Of a stretch of DNA of 64,000 nt, positions 10,081 through 18,127 are shown one piece after another (position 1 is the first letter of the stretch; each line of letters begins with the position of its first letter). A program made the position numbers and the translations under genes. Source of the stretch: Candidatus Eremiobacteraceae bacterium (lineage in GTDB: Bacteria; Vulcanimicrobiota; Vulcanimicrobiia; Eremiobacterales; Eremiobacteraceae). The stretch lies in NCBI GenBank assembly GCA_036511855.1, contig DATCBN010000027.1, positions 1-64,000 of the forward strand, given 5' to 3'. The notes beneath the pieces are model-generated. The model was not told the DNA's origin, made no database searches, and saw only the letters and a list, made by a program, of their open reading frames with translations.

Positions 10081-10133
10081 TATTAGGGTGAGCATCGCTC
10101 ACCCAATGGGCAAGCGATGCTTGCCCTAGTTTT
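10081..10133. repeat. compound palindromic repeat, copy 1
   Basis: TATTAGGG, then GTGAGCATCGCTCAC, a CCAATGGG link, CAAGCGATGCTTG and CCCTAG. Each half is a hairpin (GAGC-ATC-GCTC type), and the two halves are also complementary (GCATCGC with GCGATGC), so one long hairpin is possible as well. It lies between convergent genes. Confidence 0.85.
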
Positions 10134-10140
10134 CTTGTTC

Positions 10141-10206
10141 CCGTACTAGGGTGAGCATCGCTCACCCAATGGGCAAGCGATGCTTGCCCTAGTACAGTTG
10201 CCCTCC
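10141..10206. repeat. compound palindromic repeat, copy 2
   Basis: Near-identical to the preceding copy, with full ends: CCGTACTAGGG on the left and CCCTAGTACAGTTGCCC on the right. The right flank AGTACAGTTGCCC recurs in other copies, so the mobile or conserved unit extends beyond the palindrome. Confidence 0.85.
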
Positions 10207-10718
10207 TATGGACCGACCGTGGTTCGCTGTGAGATCGTGATGATCGGACTGCCATGGTTCGTATTGATGGTGACGACGCGATCCGCACGCCCGTCATCGC
10301 TCACCCATTCGTAGGAAACAGTGATCTCGCGGCCGACGCTCAGACGATTTGATTGTGCGCCGGCCGGCGCGTGCGCCTTGTACCACGCGTCGACTAGTGC
10401 GAACGCAGCGTTTGCGTCCAGCGTCGTGATCGCGGTCGAGCCGTGCGCATCTGAATCCGAAAAGCTGCCGATACCGGACGACTGCGTCGCGCCGGGATAG
10501 AGCGGCACGTGTAGAGTTTTCGGGTCAACAGCGCCGCGGCCGATGCTGACGATTCCGTGTCTGTCGGCGATTCGAATCGTGGGCATGGCCGGCGGGGACG
10601 TCGGCGCGGGACCCGTCACCATCGGCACGGAACCCGCCGCTGTCGCTGCCGGGGCCGTGGTGCTCGTAACTTGAACGGGCGCCCGCGCGCAAGCGTCTAG
10701 GATGAGGACGCCGAGCAC
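10206..10718 (-). CDS. putative lipoprotein, paralogue of upstream gene
   Basis: 170 residues from GTG 10718. A short hydrophobic stretch ends in LILDAC, a possible lipobox, but this start leaves a very short signal. The frame stays open upstream (ARIAAAAVLG precedes), so the true start may lie a few codons earlier, perhaps overlapping the end of the previous gene at a non-standard codon. A Pro/Thr/Ala linker precedes a domain shared with the next gene upstream: GAVDP-L-VPLYPGA and a later AFALVDAWYKAHAPAGA segment. Function is unknown. It is the last gene of the minus-strand run. Confidence 0.6.
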   Translation of the reverse strand: MLGVLILDACARAPVQVTSTTAPAATAAGSVPMVTGPAPTSPPAMPTIRIADRHGIVSIGRGAVDPKTLHVPLYPGATQSSGIGSFSDSDAHGSTAITTLDANAAFALVDAWYKAHAPAGAQSNRLSVGREITVSYEWVSDDGRADRVVTINTNHGSPIITISQRTTVGP

Positions 10719-10749
10719 GGCTGCGGCGGCAATCCTTGCTAGAGCGTTA

Positions 10750-11250
10750 TCACGAATCTTTTTTCACCCGGTGCGTGAGCGTGATGGTGGTCTTGTCTTT
10801 CTCGCCGTTGATCATGACGGTGCTCTGATCTTTGTCCGAGTCTTTGCCGACGGTGAATACCGCAGACGCCGTATCGCCGCTCTTCACGTTCATCGATTCG
10901 GCATTGGCAGGCATCTTGGACTTGTACCACGCCTCCACTTTGTCGTACGGATCGGAGGTCGTCAGCGTCACCATTTCTCCGCCGCCTTCTTTGGACTGCA
11001 TGGCCCATCCGCCGCCCTCTGCGGTCGATGCACCCGGATAGACCGGCAAGCCGAGTGACGCCGGATCGACGGCGTTCTGGCCCACTTTCATGCTGCCACC
11101 CTGCGTGGTGATGGTGGTCGTCTTATCCGCACCGGTATCGGTGGTCACGGTTTCGCCGCCACTCGTGACGACGGTCGTCTTGTGACCCGACGAACAACCG
11201 GCAAGCGTGACAACGGCAACGGCGATAGCCGCGAGTTTGTACGTCCGCAT
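10750..11250 (-). CDS. putative lipoprotein of unknown function
   Basis: 166 residues. The signal peptide ends in a classical lipobox, LAGCSSG, and GAGGAGAG lies a few bases before the ATG. A Thr-rich linker leads into the conserved segment NAVDPASLGLPVYPGAS, then a region with DKVEAWYKSKMPANAES. The same layout occurs in the gene just downstream, so the two are tandem duplicates. No enzyme motif was seen; the compact folded part after residue 55 looks like a small extracytoplasmic binding or inhibitor domain. Confidence 0.7.
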   Translation of the reverse strand: MRTYKLAAIAVAVVTLAGCSSGHKTTVVTSGGETVTTDTGADKTTTITTQGGSMKVGQNAVDPASLGLPVYPGASTAEGGGWAMQSKEGGGEMVTLTTSDPYDKVEAWYKSKMPANAESMNVKSGDTASAVFTVGKDSDKDQSTVMINGEKDKTTITLTHRVKKDS

Positions 11251-11337
11251 TCGATCTCTCCTCAGTGCCGGCGAAGCAAGAGCCGGAATTCACCCGCTCG
11301 TTCGCGTGCACGTCTGCGCCGGCCTTGCGGCCAAAGG

Positions 11338-12804
11338 TCACTCTCGCGCGGCGGCGCAGAATTCTTCGAAATGGGCCGCGTCCGGTGCGTTCGTGAAGAG
11401 GCTGACGACGGTCGCCACCAGTGCGTTGACGGCCATTCCCACGAGGCCGGGATTGAGGCCGTAAATCTTCATGCCGAAAGCGCCCGTCGCCACGAGCACC
11501 GCGAGACCTGCCACGATGCCGGCCCCGATGCCCCACGCGCTGGCCCTGCGCCACGAGAATCCCATCACGACGCCGGGTACGAATTGCGCGATGCCGTTGT
11601 AGGCGTAGAGAAGAAGATTTACGAGATACGTGTTGAGCACGAACCACAAGCCGAGTGCGAGCAGCGCGACGGCCATCACGAGCGCTCTTGTCAGCGCGGT
11701 GCGCGAGCGGTCGTCGGTGCACGCGCCGAAGATGTCGCTCACCACGTTTTTTGCGACAATGCTGGCGCCGGCAAGAAGCTGGGCCGTGACCGGCACGAGC
11801 GCCGCCAGTGCGCCGGCTGCGGCAACGACGCCAAGCAACCACGCCGGATACTGGTTCCGGACGACGAGCATGAAGGCTTGGTCGGCGGCAGCTCCTTTCA
11901 GGCCCGGCAGCGCGATGAGCGCCGCGAAGCCGGCGAAGAGCACGAACAGCACCATCAAGCTATACGCCGGCAAGAAGATCGCGTTGCGGCGCAGCGCATC
12001 ACCGTTCTTCGCGCTATAGGTGGCAGCCATGCCCTGAGGCCATAAGAAGAATCCAAGCGCCGAGACGACGACCGCACCGACGAACCATTCGACGCCGTGC
12101 GGCGCAGTACCGGGAGCGAGGGTAAGCCAGCCGGGATGCGCGGTCTCGACTGCGCGCAGCGTGCCCTCCCACCCGCCGGCAATGCGTTGCGGCAGCGCGA
12201 TGCCGGCGAAGACGACGACGACCACGACGAGCGCGTCCTTTAGAATGCTAGCCCACGCCGTGCCGCGTAAACCGGTGGCGAATACGAACGCGGCGATCAA
12301 AAGCAACGCGATGGCAACGGCGCCCTTGGGCTCGAACGCGCCGAACCCGGCGATAGTCAGAAGCACCTGCAGTCCGGTCAGCTGCAGAGTGACGTAAGGA
12401 ACGAGCGAGACAAAGCCGACAAGCGTCACGAGCCCCGCAAGCGCGACGCTGCGATAACGGACCCGGAAGAAATCGGGGCCCGTGAGCATTCCGTATCTTT
12501 CACCGACGGCTCTGATCTTCGGCGTCAGGAAGAAGCCGATCGCATATGCCACCGGGCCGTAGCACAAAATATAAAAGCAAGGCGCTCCCAGTCCGTACGC
12601 ATATCCGGCTGCGCCCAGAAACGTGAACGATGTGTAGATCTCGCCGGCCATCAGGAGCCAGAGCAGCAGCGACCCGAACGAACGGCCGCCGACCATGTAC
12701 TCGAGCGGTGATTTTAAACGGCCGCGCGCGCCGCAGATGCCGAGTACGGCGGCCGCGATCACCGCGATCGCCACGATGCCGAGCGCGACGGCTGCCGGCG
12801 TCAT
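11338..12804 (-). CDS. sodium:solute symporter (SSS family)
   Basis: 488 residues with about 13 predicted membrane helices. LEYMVGGRSFG near the start and the later GxxPQ-like region (FFLWPQGMAATYSAKN) are typical of the solute:sodium symporter family, which imports organic solutes with sodium. Its ATG overlaps the stop of the DUF3311 gene by 4 bases (ATGA). Paired DUF3311 subunits accompany SSS carriers for carboxylates such as pantothenate or monocarboxylates, so a carboxylate substrate is a fair guess. It lies downstream of the oxoglutarate dehydrogenase fusion gene. Confidence 0.85.
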   Translation of the reverse strand: MTPAAVALGIVAIAVIAAAVLGICGARGRLKSPLEYMVGGRSFGSLLLWLLMAGEIYTSFTFLGAAGYAYGLGAPCFYILCYGPVAYAIGFFLTPKIRAVGERYGMLTGPDFFRVRYRSVALAGLVTLVGFVSLVPYVTLQLTGLQVLLTIAGFGAFEPKGAVAIALLLIAAFVFATGLRGTAWASILKDALVVVVVVFAGIALPQRIAGGWEGTLRAVETAHPGWLTLAPGTAPHGVEWFVGAVVVSALGFFLWPQGMAATYSAKNGDALRRNAIFLPAYSLMVLFVLFAGFAALIALPGLKGAAADQAFMLVVRNQYPAWLLGVVAAAGALAALVPVTAQLLAGASIVAKNVVSDIFGACTDDRSRTALTRALVMAVALLALGLWFVLNTYLVNLLLYAYNGIAQFVPGVVMGFSWRRASAWGIGAGIVAGLAVLVATGAFGMKIYGLNPGLVGMAVNALVATVVSLFTNAPDAAHFEEFCAAARE

Positions 12805-12992
12805 ACGCGCTGTTGCAGCCGGAAGGCGGCGTAGAGCATGAACGGCGTGGCCAGAACCCAGGCCACGATCCAGACGAGCAGAAACGGCGCGCCGCCAAGA
12901 CTAGGTTCGAAACGGTTCACGAATGGAATCGCAAGCGAGAGCGCGAGCGTGGGAATCGCGGCAAGCACAAGTGGCGCTATTCGTCTGCCCAT
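12801..12992 (-). CDS. DUF3311 small membrane protein
   Basis: 63 residues from ATG 12992, in the longer frame that opens at 13163 but reads through the previous gene. Two hydrophobic helices flank the family motif IPFVN-FEPSLGGAPFLLVW. DUF3311/YhdT-type proteins are small partners of sodium:solute symporters, and here the stop overlaps the symporter start by 4 bases. The start is 11 bases after the stop of the 1426-residue fusion gene, so the three genes form one transcript. Confidence 0.75.
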   Translation of the reverse strand: MGRRIAPLVLAAIPTLALSLAIPFVNRFEPSLGGAPFLLVWIVAWVLATPFMLYAAFRLQQRV

Positions 12993-13002
12993 CTCGTGCC
13001 TG

Positions 13003-16000
13003 CTACGCGCGGTGCGGCGCGAGTGCCGCCGCGACGATGCGCTCCTGTTCCACCGCATGCGCGCCAGGGTATCCTTCGCTCGGACTCGCGCGGTCTGGCC
13101 GGCCCTCATAGTCGAATGCGATGTTGAGCGGCTGCAGTTTCTCGCGGATTCGCCGTGAGACAAACGCGCGCGCTCCCATGTTGCGCGGCTCCTCTTGCAC
13201 CCACGTGACTCGTTTGACGTCCGGATAGGATCGGACCAGCCCCATCACGGCTTCGAGCGGGAACGGCTCGAGCATCTCGACGCGCACGATGCTCAGGTCC
13301 TTCGCCTCCGCGCGTTTTGCGTTTGCGATCAGGTCGTAGTAGATCTTTCCGCTGCACAAGATGAGACGCCGGATGCCTTTGCGGACCTTCACGGTCGGGT
13401 CGTCGAGAATCGGCGCCAACGCGCCGTCGGCGAGGTCTTCGAGCCGAGACGTCGCCACCTTCAGCCGCAAAAGGCTTTTCGGCGTCATGATGACGAGCGG
13501 GCGCGCCTTGGTGCCGAGCGCCTGATCCCGCAGCAGATGGAAGTACTGCGCCGGTGTCGTGCAATTGGCGATGCGGATGTTGCCGTCGCTCGCGAGCTGC
13601 AGAAAGCGCTCGAGCCGCGCACTGGAATGTTCGGGTCCGGCGCCCTCGTAGGCGTGCGGCAGCAACAGCGTGAGGCGCGAGGTCTGCCCCCACTTCGCCA
13701 TGCCTGCCGAGATGAATTGGTCGATGACGATCTGTGCGCCGTTCGCAAAGTCGCCGAATTGCGCTTCCCAGACCACAAGGGCGTTCGGAGCTGCAGTGCT
13801 GTAGCCGTATTCGAATGCTAGACAGGCGTACTCCGAGAGCGGGCTGTTGTACACTTCGAACGATGCGCGAGCGCCGCGAAGGTGCTGCATCGGAACGTAG
13901 GCCGCGCCTGTTTTCTCGTCGTGCAAGACAGAATGGCGGTGGCTGAACGTTCCGCGCTCGGTGTCTTGGCCGGTGAGCCGCACGGGAACGCCTTGCATGA
14001 CGAGCGTAGCGAACGCAAGCGCCTCGCCCGTGGCCCAGTCGATCTCGCCGCCCGGATCGAGTGAGGTCCGGCGTCGATCCAACTGCTTCACCAATTTCGG
14101 ATGGACCGTGAAGCCTTCCGGCGCAGCGAGCAGCTGCAGATTGAGGCCTCGCAGCACGTCCGCCGCAACGCGGGTAGCAGGCGCACTGTGCGGCGCTCCG
14201 TTTTGCGGCCGCTTGCCTGGATCGAGCGAGCCGTGTTCCTTGATGCGTTCTTTGACGTTCGCATGTGCCTCGGCGACACGCTGGTAGGCCGTATCGTAGC
14301 GTTGCTGCGCATCGGCTTTTGTCGTGATGCCTTCCACGATCAGACGCTCGGCGAAAAGGTCGCGCACGGTTGGGTGGCCGGCGATCGTCGCGTACATGAG
14401 CGGCTGCGTGTACGCAGGCTCGTCGGCCTCATTGTGGCCGAAACGCCTGTATCCGATGAGGTCGATGAGCACGTCGCGTTTGAACTTGCGCCTGAAGTTG
14501 ACGGCGAGCGTCACCGCGCCGATGCACGCCTCGATATCGTCGGCATTGACGTGGATGACCGGAACGTCGGTGCCTTTGGCGAGGTCGCTCGCGTAGCGCG
14601 TGGAGCGGTCGTCGGATGGTTCGGTGGTGAAAGCGATCTGATTGTTCGCGATGAGGTGGACCGTGCCGCCGACGGTATATCCGCGCAGCGCCTGCATGTT
14701 GAGCACTTCTGCGACGACGCCTTGGCCTGTGAACGCCGCATCACCGTGCACGAGCAACGGCACGGCGCGCGAAGCGTCCGTGGTGGAGATATTCGACGTG
14801 CGGTCGGTCTGGTCGGCGCGAGTGCGGCCGATGACGACTCCGTCAACCGCCTCGAGGTGGCTGGGATTGTTGACGAGCACGACGTCGATGGATTTCCCGT
14901 CGCTCGTCGCGTACGTGCCCTGCGCCCCTTGATGATACTTGACGTCACCCGTCACATCGCCTTGGATGTCGCCGCCTCGCAGCTCTGCCTGTTCGAATTC
15001 CAACAGCACTTCTTCGTACGGCCGGTCGACCACGTGCGTGATGAGCGAAAGGCGGCCGCGGTGCGCCGTGCCGATCTCGATCTTGTGGACGCCGTCATCG
15101 GCCAACAGGTGCAGCAGCTCCTCGAGGATGGGCACCATCGCATCGAGGCCCTCGATCGAGAACGTCTTCTGGCCGAGGAACGCCTTGCGCAAGTAGCGTT
15201 CGAATGCTTCGACGCGCGTGAGGCGGTCGAGGAGTTCGAGTTTGCGCTCTCGAGGGAGCGTCCTTACGTGCGCCCCCGACTCGATCTCGCGCCGCAGCCA
15301 CGACCGTTGCTCGTGGCTCGTGATGTGCTCGACTTCGTACGCGATGGTCGAGCAATAGATCTTGCGCAGGTTCTCGAGCACGTCCACCAGATTGTCGCCT
15401 GGCGCATACGTCCGCACGGTCGCGGCCGGCACGAGACGCGCGGCGGCTTCATCGAGCGCCAACGATGTCGATTCCAGGACGGGATCGCCTTCCTGCGGGC
15501 CGCCGAGCGGGTCGAGCGTGGCGGCGGTGTGCCCGTGTGTGCGAATGCGGCTGATCATCGACATGCCTGCCGCCGCTGCCATCGCAAGCGACATCGCATC
15601 GGCGTCCAGGCCGGGTTTTCCATCGCTGGGCTTCGGACGGATTTGCCCGGACGCTTCGCCGGACGGCGCGGGAGTCGTAGCCGAGAGCGCAACGCCGAGG
15701 GAGGCTGCGATTTCGTCGTAAAATCCGTTCGCGCCGCCGAGCAGTTGATCGATGCGGCGTAGGAATTCGCCGGATTCGGCGCCTTGGATGATGCGATGAT
15801 CGTAGGTGCTCGTCAGCGTCATCACTTTCGTGATGCCAAGCTCGGTCAAGCGGTCGGCGGCGACGGTGGCAAACCCCGGCGGATAGCCGATGGCGCCGGA
15901 CGCGACGATGGTGCCCTGGCCGGTCATCAAGCGCGGCACCGACGCGACGGTGCCGATCCCACCCGGGTTTGTGAGCGTGATCGTGGCGCCGGAAAAATCG

Positions 16001-17283
16001 TCCGGCATGAGTTTGCCGTCGCGCGCTTTGGCGACCAGCGCCTCGTAGCCGGCGAAAAAAGATTTGAAGTCGAGCGACGCCGCGTCGCGGATCACCGGCA
16101 CCACCAAGAAACGGGAACCGTCTTTGCGCTGCGTATCGACCGCCAGGCCGAGGTGCACGCCGCGCGTGACGCGCTCGGGACCCTGCGGACCGCGGCGGAA
16201 CGAGGTGACCATTGCCGGCGTGGTCTTGGCGGCCCGCGCGAGCGCGAACGCGATGAGATGGGTGTACGAAAGCTTTTCTTTGCGGGCCGCCGATTTCAGC
16301 GCTGCGTTGAGCGCGAGTCGCCGTTCGTCCAAGACCCCGACGCCGACTGTCCGAAGACTCGTCGCGGTGGGGATCGCGAGGCTCTGCTCCATCGCTGCGG
16401 CGAGCGAAGCAGCTGGACCCTTTAGCTCGGTGACCGTCGCGCCAGGCTCCGGCGGTCGCGGACGAATTTGTTCCACCGGCGCAGGCGGCGCAGACGACTC
16501 GACGTCGCTGCGGCGGATGACGCCGGCCGGACCGCTCCCGCTGACTTTGGACAAGTCGACGCCATTCTCGCGCGCAAGGCGGCGCACGCCGGGCGGCGCG
16601 TGAATCGCCGGCGCTGGATGTTTCCCGTCCGGCGCGGAGATCGTTGCGGGCGGGCTTGCCTTGACGGCCGTGGCTGCGGCCGCCGGCGCAGCCGGCTGCG
16701 GCGCTGCAGAAGAGTCGGCGGGCGGCGGCGCTGCATGCGAAGTCGCCGCCACGGCAGATTCAGCGCCGATCTCGCACAACGGCGCGCCGATCGCGATCGT
16801 CTCGCCTACCTTTGCGAAGACGTGAAGCAAGTAGCCGCCGACGGGAGACGGGATCTCGACCTTCCCGTCACCGCTGACGATGTCGACGATGACATCGTCA
16901 CGTTCGATAAGGTCGCCTTCACGTTTATGCCACGACCCGACAGTGGCTTTGCTGATCGATTCGCCGACCGCGGGCATCTCCACGATCGTGGACGTGGCAT
17001 TGGCGGCAGCAGCGGGTTTTGAAGCCGGCGCAGCGCCGGCCGGCTCGATCTCCGCGAGCAGCGCGCCCACCGAGACCGTGTCGCCGTCTTTCACAAGGAA
17101 GCGTTTGATGCGGCCGGCAGCCGGCGCCGAGATCTCGACGTCGACTTTGTCCGTGGTGACGTCGATGACGGTCTCGCCGGCTTCGACCATATCGCCGGGT
17201 GACTTGCGAAGAGCGGTGATGGTGCCTTCGGTTACCGATTCACCCATCGAGGGAAGGACGACTGGCAGCAGGGCTTCGCGCAC
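13003..17283 (-). CDS. kgd: fused lipoyl-E2-E1 2-oxoglutarate dehydrogenase/decarboxylase
   Basis: 1426 residues; GTG start with AGGAG 6 bases upstream. Domains: lipoyl domain 1 (about 5-80, lipoyl lysine TTDK46), lipoyl domain 2 (about 98-172), subunit-binding domain (about 228-262, GVRRLARENGVDL), acyltransferase core (about 284-517, active-site histidine H496 in YDHRIIQG) and a thiamine-diphosphate E1 region (about 560-1426, with AHRGRLS, HGDAAFTGQG and NNQIAFT). The acyltransferase-E1 fusion matches actinobacterial Kgd/OdhA, which converts 2-oxoglutarate to succinyl-CoA in the TCA cycle. Those enzymes lack their own lipoyl domains; this one has two. In lipoyl domain 2 the canonical lysine position holds D139 and the lysine is two residues later. 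No E3 gene lies nearby. Confidence 0.93.
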   Translation of the reverse strand: MREALLPVVLPSMGESVTEGTITALRKSPGDMVEAGETVIDVTTDKVDVEISAPAAGRIKRFLVKDGDTVSVGALLAEIEPAGAAPASKPAAAANATSTIVEMPAVGESISKATVGSWHKREGDLIERDDVIVDIVSGDGKVEIPSPVGGYLLHVFAKVGETIAIGAPLCEIGAESAVAATSHAAPPPADSSAAPQPAAPAAAATAVKASPPATISAPDGKHPAPAIHAPPGVRRLARENGVDLSKVSGSGPAGVIRRSDVESSAPPAPVEQIRPRPPEPGATVTELKGPAASLAAAMEQSLAIPTATSLRTVGVGVLDERRLALNAALKSAARKEKLSYTHLIAFALARAAKTTPAMVTSFRRGPQGPERVTRGVHLGLAVDTQRKDGSRFLVVPVIRDAASLDFKSFFAGYEALVAKARDGKLMPDDFSGATITLTNPGGIGTVASVPRLMTGQGTIVASGAIGYPPGFATVAADRLTELGITKVMTLTSTYDHRIIQGAESGEFLRRIDQLLGGANGFYDEIAASLGVALSATTPAPSGEASGQIRPKPSDGKPGLDADAMSLAMAAAAGMSMISRIRTHGHTAATLDPLGGPQEGDPVLESTSLALDEAAARLVPAATVRTYAPGDNLVDVLENLRKIYCSTIAYEVEHITSHEQRSWLRREIESGAHVRTLPRERKLELLDRLTRVEAFERYLRKAFLGQKTFSIEGLDAMVPILEELLHLLADDGVHKIEIGTAHRGRLSLITHVVDRPYEEVLLEFEQAELRGGDIQGDVTGDVKYHQGAQGTYATSDGKSIDVVLVNNPSHLEAVDGVVIGRTRADQTDRTSNISTTDASRAVPLLVHGDAAFTGQGVVAEVLNMQALRGYTVGGTVHLIANNQIAFTTEPSDDRSTRYASDLAKGTDVPVIHVNADDIEACIGAVTLAVNFRRKFKRDVLIDLIGYRRFGHNEADEPAYTQPLMYATIAGHPTVRDLFAERLIVEGITTKADAQQRYDTAYQRVAEAHANVKERIKEHGSLDPGKRPQNGAPHSAPATRVAADVLRGLNLQLLAAPEGFTVHPKLVKQLDRRRTSLDPGGEIDWATGEALAFATLVMQGVPVRLTGQDTERGTFSHRHSVLHDEKTGAAYVPMQHLRGARASFEVYNSPLSEYACLAFEYGYSTAAPNALVVWEAQFGDFANGAQIVIDQFISAGMAKWGQTSRLTLLLPHAYEGAGPEHSSARLERFLQLASDGNIRIANCTTPAQYFHLLRDQALGTKARPLVIMTPKSLLRLKVATSRLEDLADGALAPILDDPTVKVRKGIRRLILCSGKIYYDLIANAKRAEAKDLSIVRVEMLEPFPLEAVMGLVRSYPDVKRVTWVQEEPRNMGARAFVSRRIREKLQPLNIAFDYEGRPDRASPSEGYPGAHAVEQERIVAAALAPHRA

Positions 17284-17368
17284 TCACTACTCCTGGTGTT
17301 TTCGCATGCTGCGCCCGGCTCGCCGCGAAAAAGGCTCGGCGTCCGCGCACACTTATGGTTTCAATTCC

Positions 17369-18127
17369 CTACCGCACATAAGAACCCCCGTTGACATCGA
17401 TGGTGGCACCGTTGAGGTAGTCGGCCATCGGCGATGCGAGAAAGGCGACAATACCTGCGACGTCATTCGGCTCTCCCACCCGACCGATCGGGATTTCGGC
17501 GACGATCTCGTCGCGCCGCGTGGCGAGATCGTGTGCGGCCATTTCGGTTTCGATAAAGCCCGGTGCGACCGCGAACGCCAGCACGCCGTCTTTCGAGCAC
17601 GACCGCGCGATCGACTTCGTGAGATTGACGAGAGCGGCTTTGCTGGCACCGTAATCGGCGTACTCCAGTTCGCCTCGATGAGCCGCGCGCGACGCGATGT
17701 TGATGATCTTGCCGCCGCCGTTTGCGCGCATGTGGCGCATCGCCGCCCACGAAAGATCGGCCGCGCCGAAAAGGTTGATGTCGAACGTCCGCCGCCATCC
17801 GGCGCGCCATGCCGCGAAGTCCTCGCCGTCGAACGGATTCGTGTCAAACGTGCCGGCATTGTTGATCAGAGTGTGCAAGCCGCCAAAGCGCAAGACGCAG
17901 GCGCCGACAAGATCGGGCAACGCAGCGCCGTCGGCGAGATCGCATTGCGCGCACGCGACGCGCTCGCCCAACTCATCCGCCAACGCATGCGCTTCATCGC
18001 GGCGGCTCGCGAAGGTGAAGAAGACCGACGCGCCCGCTACATTGAGCTTGCGCACGATCGAGGCGCCGATGCCTCGCGATCCGCCGGTGACCAAGACGAT
18101 GGAGCCGGTCAAATCGATAGTGAGCAT
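17369..18127 (-). CDS. short-chain dehydrogenase/reductase (FabG-like)
   Basis: 252 residues from ATG 18127, which shares its A with the TGA stop of the previous gene. Rossmann motif TGGSRGIG near residue 17, NNAG, catalytic serine in INIASRA, and YGASK with catalytic tyrosine and lysine; the C-terminus has PGFIETEM and the typical GGSYVR-like end. It is an NAD(P)H-dependent oxidoreductase resembling 3-oxoacyl-ACP reductase, but substrate cannot be told from sequence. No acyl carrier protein or ketosynthase gene is near, so a non-fatty-acid role is possible. Confidence 0.88.
   Translation of the reverse strand: MLTIDLTGSIVLVTGGSRGIGASIVRKLNVAGASVFFTFASRRDEAHALADELGERVACAQCDLADGAALPDLVGACVLRFGGLHTLINNAGTFDTNPFDGEDFAAWRAGWRRTFDINLFGAADLSWAAMRHMRANGGGKIINIASRAAHRGELEYADYGASKAALVNLTKSIARSCSKDGVLAFAVAPGFIETEMAAHDLATRRDEIVAEIPIGRVGEPNDVAGIVAFLASPMADYLNGATIDVNGGSYVR

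Noticed and set aside
10081-10206. CRISPR array
   Set aside because: Units are palindromic, vary in length, lack distinct spacers between identical repeats and recur singly elsewhere; no cas gene is present.
10031-10297. Minus-strand 88-residue frame with repeated LGQASLAHWVSDAHP
   Set aside because: It is a translation of the palindromic repeats and not a protein family.
14101-15762. 553-residue plus-strand open frame opposite the E2-E1 fusion gene
   Set aside because: Antisense shadow with no family resemblance; the minus-strand gene has full domain support.
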